Assembly: GCA_016719015.1 (NCBI GenBank)
Contig: JADKAZ010000002.1
Coordinates: forward strand, 124,001 to 188,000
Reading direction: 5' to 3'
Origin: Chitinophagaceae bacterium
GTDB lineage: Bacteria > Bacteroidota > Bacteroidia > Chitinophagales > Chitinophagaceae
DNA length: 64,000 nucleotides
Below are positions 50,716 to 59,941 of this stretch, one piece after another. The notes under the pieces were generated by a model. The model was not told the DNA's origin. It worked only from the letters and a program-made list of their open reading frames with translations, and did not search any database. Position 1 is the first letter of the stretch, and each line of letters begins with the position of its first letter. The translations under genes were made by a program, and so were the position numbers.

Positions 50716-53187
50716 CTAAGCAGCCCCGTTATTGCGATTTAGCTGTATACGCCGTACCATACTGATGATAATGCCAATAGCAGTAACTATAACCCCGGCC
50801 CATAGGAGGTTTATGAAAGGAAATTTATAGGCTTTTATGGTGATATAATCCATCACGGCATTGGACTCTTTTACACCGAGAACAATACTATTATCCGGAT
50901 TTACTTTTTGCAATTGAAGTATTAAACTTTCAGCAACAACTGTATCCGGCAATGCTAATACTTCGCCTTTGGCAATAGCCAATTTTGGTGCCATTGAATA
51001 AACTGAACCGGTTTTTGAATGAATTTTTAAACGGGCTTCCTGCAGACTACCATTTTTGCCAAATAACTCAACCGGGAGGCTGTCTGTTGTACTTTTTACT
51101 TCCTGTAAAATAATGAAACCACTGGAATAGAACAGTGAGTCACCAAGGTTCATTTTGTTTGGTTTAATAGCGATAGTATCTCCTTTTTTATCAGGATTAG
51201 AAATGGAAGTGATATAAGTGAAGACATCATGATTCCAGTAATGTCTGGCATCTGGATTGGACATTAATCCTTCGTTGCCTTTATAATTTACAAACGAATT
51301 AGGAGTAAGAACAAATTCTTCTTTACCATCTTTACTCTTAAACCGTACTTTATAATACGATAATTGTTTTTTTGGATGAGATGAATCCCCTTCATACGTA
51401 AGAGAATATTTGCTCATATCAACTGTAAGCCCTTTTACAAGGGTAAGATTTTCCCGTGGGTTTTCACTTTTATCCAGTGGCGCAGGGATGCCATTAATAT
51501 TATTAGAAAGAACTTCTTTATTGGATGAAGAAATCAGGATTCCCAATAAAACCATTCCAAACCCAACGTGGGCAACAGAGCCGCCGGATAATTTTAGTTT
51601 ACCTTTTATACCAAGCCAGATATAGGCAGCATTTGCTATAATAGTATACACACTACAAGCCACTGCAATCCAAATAGCAACCATAAAGCCGGCACCTTCT
51701 TTCTCATAATTCACTTTTCCATACACAAGAACCAGGGTAGCTGCGACAGCGGCAAGAGCTGTTGGAATCAGTATTTTTTTCCAAAAATATTTTGAAGGGG
51801 TCTCTTTATATTTCAGGTATTGGGCAGCTGCTGTAAGCAAGGCAATGATAATGGCTACAAATACATGTATTTGGTTGTACCAAAATTCCTCATTTTGAGA
51901 AGGGGCGTTTTTAGTACCAAAAATCTTATTAATTACAGGCACAGAAGTCCTTCCAATAATTACAAGTGCTGATAAGAAGAAAACCAATGAGCCGATAAAC
52001 ATCCAAAACTCCCGTGATGAACTGTTTTCCTCTTTTTGCAACGCCGGTATTTCCCTGTAACGATTAAAGAAAAGTATAAATGCCGGTACAAGAAATATTG
52101 CCATAAATAACAACAGGTGTATTAGCATATTGCTTCCTTCCCCGGTAAAAGCATGTACAGAAGTGTCTCCAAGAACTCCGGTACGGGTAAGAAAAGTGGA
52201 ATAAAGGATAAAGCCGAAACTAAGGATGAAAAAAAGATTTGTAGCTCTTAATGAATAGCCGGTATGTTTATAAATGAGCAAAGTGTGAATGCCGGATATC
52301 AATATCAGCCATGGCACCAGTGAAGCATTCTCAACTGGATCCCAGGCCCAATAACCGCCAAAAGTAAGGGACTCGTAAGCCCACATGGCACCCATCATAA
52401 TACCTACGCCAAGTACAGCTGCAGAGAATAAAGCCCATGGCAAACCCTGTTTGGTCCATTCGCCATATTGTTTTTTCCATAAACCAGCTATTACAAATGC
52501 AAAGGGGACAACAGTAGAAGCAAATCCAAGAAACAGTACCGGCGGATGAATAACCATCCAGTAATTCTGCAATAACGGGTTCAGGTCGTTCCCATCTTTA
52601 ATAGACAACATGAAATCCTGTCGTAGGCCAAGGTTTACATCTCCGTTTATATGAAGTATCGGGGCATTATCGAGCACACCTGAATCTCTTAATAAAATAA
52701 AAGGGTTAGAGCCCATCTTCCAGCCAAAGACGTAAATACCGGCAATCATTGTGGCAAGGCAAAACTGCGCTAAACTCACTACCGTCATTACCGGAGCTTC
52801 CCATTTTTTACTGGTCTTTATTAATATCAAGCCGAGTACACAATGCCAGATACTCCAGAGAAGAAAACTTCCTTCCTGGCCTTCCCAGAAACAAGCCAGC
52901 ATGTATTTAAATTCCAATGAACGACTGCTATGTTGCCAGGCATATTTATATTCGAAAAGATGACCATGTATGATATAAAAGAGAATACTGAAAATGGCGA
53001 GAATTGAAATTACCTCAGTAAAAAAAGCATAACGGGCCAGTTTTTTCCAATGGGTGGCGTCACCTTCGTTTTTGGATTGTGCCGACTTGAAATAGGAGAA
53101 AGTTGCAACAAATGATGCCACCAGAGAAAGTACAATAAAAAATTCTCCTAGCTGACCTGGTAAAAGATGCTCGCCGATATAATCCAT
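50716..53187 (-). CDS. Cytochrome c heme lyase, CcmF/CcsA type
   Basis: An 823-residue polytopic membrane protein of the heme-handling family. The tryptophan-rich motif GGYWAWDPVENASLVPWL is at about residue 280, with flanking histidines in WMVIHPPVLFLG and SGIHTLLIYKH. A periplasmic domain of about 250 residues comes near the C-terminus before the last helix (FINLLWAGVIVTAIG). The call as CcmF fits the neighbouring ccmE, 12 bases upstream. It ligates heme to apocytochromes c in the periplasm. ccmA, B, C and H are not in the window. Confidence 0.93.
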   Translation of the reverse strand: MDYIGEHLLPGQLGEFFIVLSLVASFVATFSYFKSAQSKNEGDATHWKKLARYAFFTEVISILAIFSILFYIIHGHLFEYKYAWQHSSRSLEFKYMLACFWEGQEGSFLLWSIWHCVLGLILIKTSKKWEAPVMTVVSLAQFCLATMIAGIYVFGWKMGSNPFILLRDSGVLDNAPILHINGDVNLGLRQDFMLSIKDGNDLNPLLQNYWMVIHPPVLFLGFASTVVPFAFVIAGLWKKQYGEWTKQGLPWALFSAAVLGVGIMMGAMWAYESLTFGGYWAWDPVENASLVPWLILISGIHTLLIYKHTGYSLRATNLFFILSFGFILYSTFLTRTGVLGDTSVHAFTGEGSNMLIHLLLFMAIFLVPAFILFFNRYREIPALQKEENSSSREFWMFIGSLVFFLSALVIIGRTSVPVINKIFGTKNAPSQNEEFWYNQIHVFVAIIIALLTAAAQYLKYKETPSKYFWKKILIPTALAAVAATLVLVYGKVNYEKEGAGFMVAIWIAVACSVYTIIANAAYIWLGIKGKLKLSGGSVAHVGFGMVLLGILISSSNKEVLSNNINGIPAPLDKSENPRENLTLVKGLTVDMSKYSLTYEGDSSHPKKQLSYYKVRFKSKDGKEEFVLTPNSFVNYKGNEGLMSNPDARHYWNHDVFTYITSISNPDKKGDTIAIKPNKMNLGDSLFYSSGFIILQEVKSTTDSLPVELFGKNGSLQEARLKIHSKTGSVYSMAPKLAIAKGEVLALPDTVVAESLILQLQKVNPDNSIVLGVKESNAVMDYITIKAYKFPFINLLWAGVIVTAIGIIISMVRRIQLNRNNGAA

Positions 53188-53199
53188 TCCGGGTAAGTA

Positions 53200-53676
53200 T
53201 TATTTTGCTTCAGAATTTGTTGGAGACTGGTTTATGGCAGAAGAAGTTTCTATAGTTTTTTCTGCTGAGGGCCCAGCTGAATTGTTTTGCTGTGGCTTCA
53301 TGTTCTCTTTGTATTTTGACGGGCATTTTGACTGCACTTCTTTGCATTCAAAGTGGTCGCCTTCAAATTTTCCTTTTAAGATCAGTCTTTCACTAATCAT
53401 AAGGTTTTCAATTGGACCCCCACGGTAAACTACTTTCATTGTTTCTTTGGATGTATCAACAGCAACAGCATGAAAGCTGAGGTAGTTGGGGTCTTTTAAT
53501 TGATCATATTCCACAGTCATTGTTGTATCACGACGTACTGCCACATGTACAAATTTGCCGGGTTTAGCCTTTGCTTCAGCAATAGTGTCATACGTTGAGC
53601 CGGTATTTAGTAAGCTAATCAATAATGCTATGGCACCGGCAATGAATACTAGAAGGATAATGTGAATTTTTTTCAT
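53200..53676 (-). CDS. ccmE: Cytochrome c maturation protein CcmE, CxxxY type
   Basis: A 158-residue periplasmic heme chaperone anchored by one N-terminal helix (IHIILLVFIAGAIALLISLL). The OB-fold includes FVHVAVRRDTTMTVEY and LILKGKFEGDHFECKEVQSKCPS in parts. The heme-binding site is CPSKY (Cys118 to Tyr122), the CxxxY form, in place of the HxxxY of E. coli CcmE. A 25-residue polar tail (QQNNSAGPSAEKTIETSSA) follows. It is first in an operon with the heme lyase. Confidence 0.9.
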   Translation of the reverse strand: MKKIHIILLVFIAGAIALLISLLNTGSTYDTIAEAKAKPGKFVHVAVRRDTTMTVEYDQLKDPNYLSFHAVAVDTSKETMKVVYRGGPIENLMISERLILKGKFEGDHFECKEVQSKCPSKYKENMKPQQNNSAGPSAEKTIETSSAINQSPTNSEAK

Positions 53677-53695
53677 GAGCCTTTGTTTGCGAATG

Positions 53696-53703
53696 CAAAG
53701 TTA
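53696..53703 (-). promoter_or_regulatory. -7 promoter box (TAACTTTG) of the ccmE operon
   Basis: Minus-strand TAACTTTG matches TAnnTTTG, 19 bases before the ccmE ATG. Confidence 0.55.
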
Positions 53704-53817
53704 GGTCAAAAATAGTACCGGATGGAAGCATTGTTGAAGTAAGTTTCAAACATGTTACCGATAAGCGGAGATTAGCTGCAAATAGGAGTTGTACTTTTCT
53801 GAGGAGGGCTTTGTCCT

Positions 53818-53825
53818 TATCTTTG
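53818..53825 (+). promoter_or_regulatory. -7 promoter box (TATCTTTG) of the acyl-CoA dehydrogenase gene
   Basis: TATCTTTG matches TAnnTTTG, 24 bases before the ATG at 53850. It shows that the in-frame start at 53811 would lie upstream of the transcript start. Confidence 0.6.
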
Positions 53826-53849
53826 CGCCACCTAAATTCAACTTGCTAT

Positions 53850-55004
53850 ATGTTATTTCAATTCACAGAAGAACAATTAATGATTCAAAAAGCAGCCCGG
53901 GATTTTGCCCAAAATGAATGTTTGCCCGGCGTAATTGAAAGAGACGAAAAACAGCAATTTCCAAAGGAACAGATTATGAAGTTGGCCGAATTGGGTTTTT
54001 TGGGCATGATGGTAGATCCAAAATATGGGGGGGCCGGCATGGACACTATCAGTTATGTGCTGGCCATGGAAGAAATCAGTAAAATTGATGCCAGTGTAAG
54101 TGTTGCCATGAGTGTAAATAACAGTTTAGTCTGCTATGGGCTGCAGCAGTATGGTAGTGAAGAGCAAAAACAAAAATACCTGACCCCGCTGGCACAAGGT
54201 ACCAAAGACGGCGATTTATACATTGGGGCTTTTATGCTTAGCGAACCGGAAGCTGGAAGTGATGCCACCTCTCAAAAAACTACTGCAGAAGATAAAGGAG
54301 ACTATTACTTATTAAATGGAACCAAAAACTGGATCACCAATGGTGGTACAGCTTCAGTATATCTTGTTATGGCTCAAACAGACCCGGCAAAAGGGTCGAA
54401 AGGAATTAATTGTCTGATTGTAGAGAAAAACTCTCCGGGTGTGGTAGTGGCAGCAAAAGAAAATAAATTAGGTATCCGGGGAAGCGACACCCACACTGTG
54501 ATGTTTAATGATGTAAAAGTGCCTAAAGCCAATAGGATAGGGGAAGATGGTTTTGGGTTTAAGTTTGCCATGAAAACATTGGCAGGGGGTAGAATCGGTA
54601 TTGCCTCACAGGCCCTCGGTATTGCCAGCGGCGCCTATGAGTTAGCTAAAGAGTATTCCAAAACAAGAAAGGCATTTGGTACCGAAATAATGAATCACCA
54701 GATCATTGCTTTCAAACTGGCGGATATGGCAACAAAGATTGAAGCCGCTCGGTTGCTATGTTTAAAAGCAGCCTGGGAGAAGGACAATAATATTGACTAT
54801 ACTGTTAGTTCTTCCATGGCCAAAGTATTTTCATCGGAAACTGCCATGTGGACAACAGTAGAAGCGGTACAGATACATGGTGGCTATGGTTTTGTAAAAG
54901 AATATCATGTCGAGAGGTTGATGCGGGATGCCAAGATCACCCAGATATATGAAGGAACCAGTGAGGTGCAAAGAATTGTTATCAGCAGAAGTATCCTGAA
55001 ATAA
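53850..55004 (+). CDS. Acyl-CoA dehydrogenase
   Basis: A 384-residue FAD enzyme of fatty acid or branched-chain amino acid breakdown. The ATG at 53850 gives MLFQFTEEQLMIQKAARDFA; it follows a TATCTTTG promoter box, while the longer frame from 53811 would begin upstream of it. Motifs: GAFMLSEPEAGSDA, NGTKNWITNGG, GIRGSDTHTVMFNDV and QIYEGTSEVQRIVISRSIL, where the Glu of YEGTSE is the catalytic base position. Chain-length specificity is not readable. Divergent from ccmE. Confidence 0.94.
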   Translation: MLFQFTEEQLMIQKAARDFAQNECLPGVIERDEKQQFPKEQIMKLAELGFLGMMVDPKYGGAGMDTISYVLAMEEISKIDASVSVAMSVNNSLVCYGLQQYGSEEQKQKYLTPLAQGTKDGDLYIGAFMLSEPEAGSDATSQKTTAEDKGDYYLLNGTKNWITNGGTASVYLVMAQTDPAKGSKGINCLIVEKNSPGVVVAAKENKLGIRGSDTHTVMFNDVKVPKANRIGEDGFGFKFAMKTLAGGRIGIASQALGIASGAYELAKEYSKTRKAFGTEIMNHQIIAFKLADMATKIEAARLLCLKAAWEKDNNIDYTVSSSMAKVFSSETAMWTTVEAVQIHGGYGFVKEYHVERLMRDAKITQIYEGTSEVQRIVISRSILK

Positions 55005-55010
55005 AATTTA

Positions 55011-55658
55011 TTACCAGCAGGCTATATAGTCCCGTATAATATTCTTCCAAACTTGCAGCTTCTCATTCAGGGAAGCTGTTTTGTTTTCATAAAAATACCC
55101 TTCTTCTTTATTATAGATTTTATCACCCAGGCTTTTGCACCGGCTGAATTTAATGGCCGCAAATGATTTAAAACCTCCATCATCATACTTTGGGTGTTCA
55201 ATATTTTCTGCATAATCATTAAACCTTGGTGTTGTTGTGTAATAGGAAATAACTCCGTTCTTATCTGCCCATTGCAAAATAGCAATACTGTCATTACCAG
55301 CTATTTTTTGCACACAACAATTTTCTAAATTATTCCCGTCAGTATAATCATTTCTTAAGTCTTTAAACTTATAGACTTTATCATCAATCAGAAGTGCACT
55401 TATTATGGCCGGATTGTACCCAATTTTCTCTGTTGTTGTAGCAGATATTTTCTCCTTTTTGTTTTTTGTTTTGGTGGTAGTGGATTTTTCAAGGTACACC
55501 ATCCCTTTATTCTCTCCGGTCAGGTTAACGGTAATTTTCCCTTCCAGTGTATCTGTAAAGAGGATGACAATCCTTCCATTATAGGTTTGGGCATCATTTT
55601 TTTGTATTGATAAGAGCAGGATAATTATGCTACAGGCAACATTTTTTAAAGTTTTCAT
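55011..55658 (-). CDS. Secreted protein of unknown function
   Basis: A 215-residue protein with signal peptide (MKTLKNVACSIIILLLSIQKNDA). The mature part starts QTYNGRIVILFTDTLEGKITVNL and has a lysine/threonine-rich stretch (TTTKTKNKKEKISATTTEK) and two cysteines adjacent (NCC). No domain is recognised. Convergent with the acyl-CoA dehydrogenase, 6 bases from its stop, and divergent from the YggS-like gene. Confidence 0.65.
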   Translation of the reverse strand: MKTLKNVACSIIILLLSIQKNDAQTYNGRIVILFTDTLEGKITVNLTGENKGMVYLEKSTTTKTKNKKEKISATTTEKIGYNPAIISALLIDDKVYKFKDLRNDYTDGNNLENCCVQKIAGNDSIAILQWADKNGVISYYTTTPRFNDYAENIEHPKYDDGGFKSFAAIKFSRCKSLGDKIYNKEEGYFYENKTASLNEKLQVWKNIIRDYIACW

Positions 55659-55765
55659 ATTACAGCCGGTTTTTGTTTTCCTGAATAGTTCAGAAATTGT
55701 ATCTGATAAAATTAAAGGAAACTGTTATTCAGGTCATACCTTTATCAGGGTATTTAATAATAGCT

Positions 55766-56419
55766 ATGGAAGTAAATGTTTCAGCTTACAGGGATATAAA
55801 GAAATATCTGGATGAGCAAAAAGTACAATTAATTGCAGTGTCCAAAACAAAGCCGGTAAGTGATATACTTGATTTGTACAATCTGGGTCAACGGGATTTT
55901 GGAGAAAATTATGTGCAGGAACTGGTAGATAAGGCGACTCAACTTCCAAAAGATATCCGCTGGCATTTTATCGGGCACCTGCAAACGAACAAAGTAAAAC
56001 AGATTACACCCTTTGTGCAACTGATTCATGGCGTTGACAGTCTAAAACTGTTGAAGGAAATTAATAAGCAAGGCGGGAAAGCAGGAAGGGTAATTGATTG
56101 CCTATTGCAGGTCCATATAGCACAGGAAGAAACAAAGTTTGGGCTGGATGAAGAGGAACTGAAGTTGACATTGGGGGAGGTGAAAAATTCCACCATGAAC
56201 AATGTAAGAGTTTGCGGTTTGATGGGAATGGCGAGCTTTTCAGATGATATGGAGAAAGTGAGAAATGAATTCAGGTTATTGAAGAAGCTATTCGAAAACC
56301 ATACGGGGCTCACCATACTTTCCATGGGTATGAGCAGTGATTACAAAATAGCTGTAGAAGAAGGCAGTACTATGGTGAGAATTGGAAGTCTTCTGTTTGG
56401 GGAGAGACTGATAAACTGA
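55766..56419 (+). CDS. YggS/PROSC family PLP-binding protein
   Basis: A 217-residue cytoplasmic TIM-barrel protein that binds pyridoxal phosphate and keeps PLP levels in balance. The ATG at 55766 (MEVNVSAYRDIKKYLDEQKV) fits the family; the longer frame from 55697 does not. The PLP lysine is in LIAVSKTKP; other motifs are FGENYVQE, WHFIGHLQTNKVK, HGVDSLKL and LSMGMSSDYKIAVEEGSTMVR in parts, and VRIGSLLFGER. Enzyme activity is not expected. Confidence 0.94.
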   Translation: MEVNVSAYRDIKKYLDEQKVQLIAVSKTKPVSDILDLYNLGQRDFGENYVQELVDKATQLPKDIRWHFIGHLQTNKVKQITPFVQLIHGVDSLKLLKEINKQGGKAGRVIDCLLQVHIAQEETKFGLDEEELKLTLGEVKNSTMNNVRVCGLMGMASFSDDMEKVRNEFRLLKKLFENHTGLTILSMGMSSDYKIAVEEGSTMVRIGSLLFGERLIN

Positions 56420-56485
56420 CAAAATATCAAAACTGCCCTGAGATATTAGTAAAATATTCGTATTTTTTACACTTAAATACCTGGC

Positions 56486-56962
56486 ATGCGGATTCCTATC
56501 TTATCCTTAGTTTTATTAATTTCCTTGTCTGCATTTTCCCAACAGGAAAGAGACACGGTATTAAGCCGGTGCCCGATTTTTATTACAGACACAGCCACTG
56601 CTAATAATTTTTTCTTATCAGCCCGGCCTGCTACACTAAAAGTGTATAGAGTCCGCGGAGATCTTACTATTGTTGTAGAACAAAAGGATCAATTTTTTAC
56701 CTTGTTTTTCAGGGAAAAAAAGCTGAGAAGTTTAAAGTATAAAATTTCTGTAAATCCTGATGGAAGAGGCGAACTTGCCGCAAAGTATTCATTCCGCTCC
56801 GGTGAACAGGTTTCCTATGTAAATGTTTCCAATGGCACAGTAGATGTTACCTATGATAAAATAAAAAAAGTGTGGCTTCTTAAGATAAATGGTATGATTT
56901 CAAACCTGGTAGAAAGGTCAGTGACCTATTACAGGGTAAAAGGGGATTTTACAATCAAATAA
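56486..56962 (+). CDS. Small secreted protein of unknown function
   Basis: A 158-residue protein with signal peptide (MRIPILSLVLLISLSAFSQ). The mature chain is short beta-rich segments (LKVYRVRGDLTIVVEQKD, KYKISVNPDGRGELAAKYSF) and begins and ends with the similar pieces YRVRGDLTIV and YYRVKGDFTIK. No family recognised. It precedes a LytS/LytTR two-component pair by about 95 bases and could be its neighbour or target. Confidence 0.6.
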   Translation: MRIPILSLVLLISLSAFSQQERDTVLSRCPIFITDTATANNFFLSARPATLKVYRVRGDLTIVVEQKDQFFTLFFREKKLRSLKYKISVNPDGRGELAAKYSFRSGEQVSYVNVSNGTVDVTYDKIKKVWLLKINGMISNLVERSVTYYRVKGDFTIK

Positions 56963-57057
56963 TACCTGGCCTTGTTCTTAACAGCCTTTCGTCAGCTATT
57001 TGCTGCATATAGTGTAATACTTTTTCCCGCCGGGAATTAGTATTTTTATTTTGAACT

Positions 57058-58083
57058 ATGCACAACAGCAACTTCTTTCTAAAGTATAAAGTGCATCATC
57101 TTTTCTTCTGGATGTTTGTTTTTGGTATCTGGTATTTACTCCGGGTAGATGATTATCCAACCCAGGGAAAAGCGGTTAAAGTAACTTTTATCAAGGTGCT
57201 TGATCTGGCTTTAATGATTAGTATTACTAATTATGTACTGATACCTCAACTATTGTATAAGAAGCAGTATGTACTATTTATACTTGCTTTTTGTACGTTG
57301 ATATTATTCAGCAGTATTATCAAAATGAATATACTGGGCCGGTTGCTTAACAACCCCGAATTGCTGAATTTATCTGGCAATCTGAAAAAAAGAATATATG
57401 ATAATATCATTCCTCATTTTTTTCTGGTAACCGCCGGTGCGGCTATTAAATTAATGTTTGATTATGGTGCCTTACAGAAACGTATGGGGGAAACAGCTAA
57501 AGAAAAGGCTGAAGCAGAATTAAATTTTCTAAAATCGCAGATCAATCCGCATTTTGTCTTCAACTCATTGAATGCTATCTATTTTTTAATCAATAAGGAT
57601 AACGCTGATGCAAGAGGAGCTTTACATAAATTTTCAGAAATGCTGCGTTACCAGTTATATGAGGTTAATGATGACAAAATTCCCATTGAAAAAGAGATAC
57701 ATTATTTGAAAGATTATGTGGATTTGCAGCAACTGCGGAAAGACGAGAACTACTCTGTACAGTTTAATTGTGCTCCTGATGTGAAAGGTTTTTCAATTGA
57801 GCCATTGTTATTGGTGCCGTTTGTGGAAAACGCATTTAAACATATCTCTCATCATAATAACAATACTAATTATGTAAGGGTGGATATGTTTTTAGCAAAT
57901 AAAATATTTATTTTTTCTGTTGTAAACTCCAAAGAACAACAACCCACTACGGAATCCCACGGTGGTATTGGAATGGTAAATGTAAGCAGACGACTGGAGT
58001 TACTCTATCCCGGGAAGCATGAATTAAAAATTGATGACACAGAAAATACATATACCGTTCAATTAAATCTTCAATTAGCATGA
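57058..58083 (+). CDS. Sensor histidine kinase, LytS/YehU family
   Basis: A 341-residue membrane kinase. The N-terminal half has four predicted helices (VHHLFFWMFVFGIWYLL and others). A short coiled linker (GETAKEKAEAELNFLKSQ) leads to the His_kinase domain with the phospho-acceptor in INPHFVFNSLNAIYFLI and the ATP-binding segments LLLVPFVENAFKH and GGIGMVNVSRRLELLYPG. It phosphorylates the response regulator encoded 4 bases downstream (overlap). Signal unknown. Confidence 0.93.
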   Translation: MHNSNFFLKYKVHHLFFWMFVFGIWYLLRVDDYPTQGKAVKVTFIKVLDLALMISITNYVLIPQLLYKKQYVLFILAFCTLILFSSIIKMNILGRLLNNPELLNLSGNLKKRIYDNIIPHFFLVTAGAAIKLMFDYGALQKRMGETAKEKAEAELNFLKSQINPHFVFNSLNAIYFLINKDNADARGALHKFSEMLRYQLYEVNDDKIPIEKEIHYLKDYVDLQQLRKDENYSVQFNCAPDVKGFSIEPLLLVPFVENAFKHISHHNNNTNYVRVDMFLANKIFIFSVVNSKEQQPTTESHGGIGMVNVSRRLELLYPGKHELKIDDTENTYTVQLNLQLA

Positions 58084-58796
58084 TTATCAATTGTATAATT
58101 GTTGACGATGAGCCATTGGCCAGAAAAGGGCTTAAGGAATATGTAACCGACGTGGATTTTCTTAAACTGGTTGGTGAATTTGAGAATCCTCTCAAAGCAA
58201 CTGAGTTGATCAGCAGCGGAGATGTACAATTGCTTTTTCTCGATATCCAGATGCCAAAGATTACCGGGCTTGATTTTTTTCGAACCTTACAAAATGCACC
58301 ACCGGTAATCTTTACTACCGCATACCCGCAATATGCATTGGAAGGTTTTGAAGTGAATGCACTTGATTACCTGGTAAAACCAATTTCATTTGACCGTTTT
58401 TTGAAGGCAGCAATGAAAGCAAGAGAATACTATGAAGTACGGGAGACAAATGAAAAGGAAAAAGCCACTACTGATTACTTTTTTATTAAGACGGATAACA
58501 AATTAGTTAAAATTTTATTTGAAGATGTCTTGTTTGTGGAAGCATTGCAGAACTATGTGACAATTCATACCCTTCTAAAAAAATATATGACCTATCTGAC
58601 TTTCAAATCGGTGGAAGAGTATCTCCCCGCAGATAAGTTTTTGAAAGTTCATAAATCGTATATCGTAGCGGCATCAAAAGTGGATAGTATTGAGGGTAAT
58701 GATATCCGTATTGGCCAGCAACATATACCTATCAGCCGAAATCAGAAAGATGAGGTGATGGAAAAATTATTAAAAGGAAAATTTCTGAAAAGGTGA
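58080..58796 (+). CDS. LytTR-family response regulator
   Basis: A 238-residue regulator. The receiver domain has IIVDDEPLARKGL and the phospho-acceptor Asp in LLFLDIQMPKITG, with the conserved Lys in LDYLVKPISFDRF. A linker leads to the LytTR DNA-binding domain (about 137-238): FFIKTDNKLVKI, VLFVEALQNYVTIHT, FLKVHKSYIVAASKVDSIEGN in parts and ISRNQKDEVMEKL. It is co-translated with the kinase (4-base overlap). Confidence 0.94.
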   Translation: MIINCIIVDDEPLARKGLKEYVTDVDFLKLVGEFENPLKATELISSGDVQLLFLDIQMPKITGLDFFRTLQNAPPVIFTTAYPQYALEGFEVNALDYLVKPISFDRFLKAAMKAREYYEVRETNEKEKATTDYFFIKTDNKLVKILFEDVLFVEALQNYVTIHTLLKKYMTYLTFKSVEEYLPADKFLKVHKSYIVAASKVDSIEGNDIRIGQQHIPISRNQKDEVMEKLLKGKFLKR

Positions 58797-58857
58797 TACA
58801 ATACAATCCTTTCTTATTTCAAACATGGATGTTGCTATAATAAGGGAACCATATAAA

Positions 58858-59016
58858 TTAGCTTCCCCTTGTACCCCCGGCCTTATGTGGCTTTACTGAA
58901 AAACCGGACGCCTTTCCCGACTTGGCAATAAATTTAGAACCCTGGCTTCCGCCGGGACTATTTTTTTTATCATCCTTCTTTTTGCCTTTTTTACTATTTT
59001 GGTTGAGCAATGACAT
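58858..59016 (-). CDS. Small basic glycine/lysine-rich protein
   Basis: A 52-residue protein, MSLLNQNSKKGKKKDDKKNS through to KPHKAGGTRGS. The composition is basic and low in hydrophobics, and the ending with a GSKFIAK segment and GGTRGS resembles a small conserved Bacteroidota family I recall but cannot name. No signal peptide; it may bind nucleic acid. It is convergent with the response regulator (its stop is 61 bases from the regulator's stop). The opposite strand carries only an unlikely ORF here. Confidence 0.6.
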   Translation of the reverse strand: MSLLNQNSKKGKKKDDKKNSPGGSQGSKFIAKSGKASGFSVKPHKAGGTRGS

Positions 59017-59123
59017 AGGAGTATTTATTTTTCGTAAAGATAATGCTTATTCTGAAAAGGCGAAATGTTGTGTAAGACGTATTTACAATAGAAATTATTT
59101 TTATAAGCCTGACAGGTTGTATT

Positions 59124-59930
59124 ATGAACTCATATTTTGGTACCATAACAATTATTAAAATCAGCAACAGACAACTGGCTAATTCCTCCGGGAACAAGGA
59201 TGATTATACTTTTATTCCTTTTGGGGAAAGCAATATCAGGTTTGAGCACTATCCGGATTGTCAGCAGCTGATAGTATGGCTTCCCCATCCCGGTAGTGAA
59301 TATGGGAAATTAAGATTGGTTAATAACAAGAGTAAGCTGATAGAGGAGTGGCCGGTTGCAGATCGGCTGAATGGTTCTATTCAACTTATTTTGGACACTT
59401 TACCCATTGCCCCTGGATTATATACCATTGAAATTGACTGGAAGAATGGGTGGCAGCACCAAATTTATTTTGAAAAACATAATAATGGCGAGGCAGGCAG
59501 AACAATACAACATGAAGGTGCAGCTACAAAAGTGAAATCAAAAATTGAACAACCGGAAATACCTATTATCTACCGGGATGGCTTTGGGGAAATTATTGAA
59601 AATACAGATTTGATTTTAAGAGAAAATGTCCATAAAGATATTGCCCGGAGGTTTAGCCGTCGCATAGAGTATAAAGACAATGGAAGAAGCGGTAGTGTCA
59701 TTTATACAGACAATACAACCCGCATTGAATTCTTCTATGAAATGGGTGGGGGAAAATGTATGGTTTATATTGAATTGCCAACCAACAAACAATGGGAAGC
59801 CAGAACCAACACTCCTTTATCTGCAAGACAAGAAATAGTTGAATTTGTAACAACAACGGTTCAGGCACAGCAGGCCTCCAATTGTGAATATGAAATCAGG
59901 GAAGATGCTATCCTTTTTTACTACAAATAA
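59124..59930 (+). CDS. Protein of unknown function
   Basis: A 268-residue, mostly hydrophilic protein without signal peptide. The N-terminal half has beta-type segments (QQLIVWLPHPGSEYGKLRLVNN, in parts; GLYTIEIDWKNGWQHQIYFEKH in parts), perhaps a binding sandwich. The second half (IIYRDGFGEIIENTDLILREN, in parts; RFSRRIEYKDNGRSGSVIYTD in parts) has charged beta segments. No known domain is recognised. The ATG at 59124 has no clear SD, as usual here. It is convergent with the PagL-like gene. Confidence 0.7.
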   Translation: MNSYFGTITIIKISNRQLANSSGNKDDYTFIPFGESNIRFEHYPDCQQLIVWLPHPGSEYGKLRLVNNKSKLIEEWPVADRLNGSIQLILDTLPIAPGLYTIEIDWKNGWQHQIYFEKHNNGEAGRTIQHEGAATKVKSKIEQPEIPIIYRDGFGEIIENTDLILRENVHKDIARRFSRRIEYKDNGRSGSVIYTDNTTRIEFFYEMGGGKCMVYIELPTNKQWEARTNTPLSARQEIVEFVTTTVQAQQASNCEYEIREDAILFYYK

Positions 59931-59941
59931 AAACACCGGCT

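Noticed and set aside
58922..59158. 78-residue plus-strand frame
   Set aside because: It overlaps the minus-strand small basic protein and the next gene's start, and its product (FFLSSFFLPFLLF) is the antisense of lysine-rich codons.
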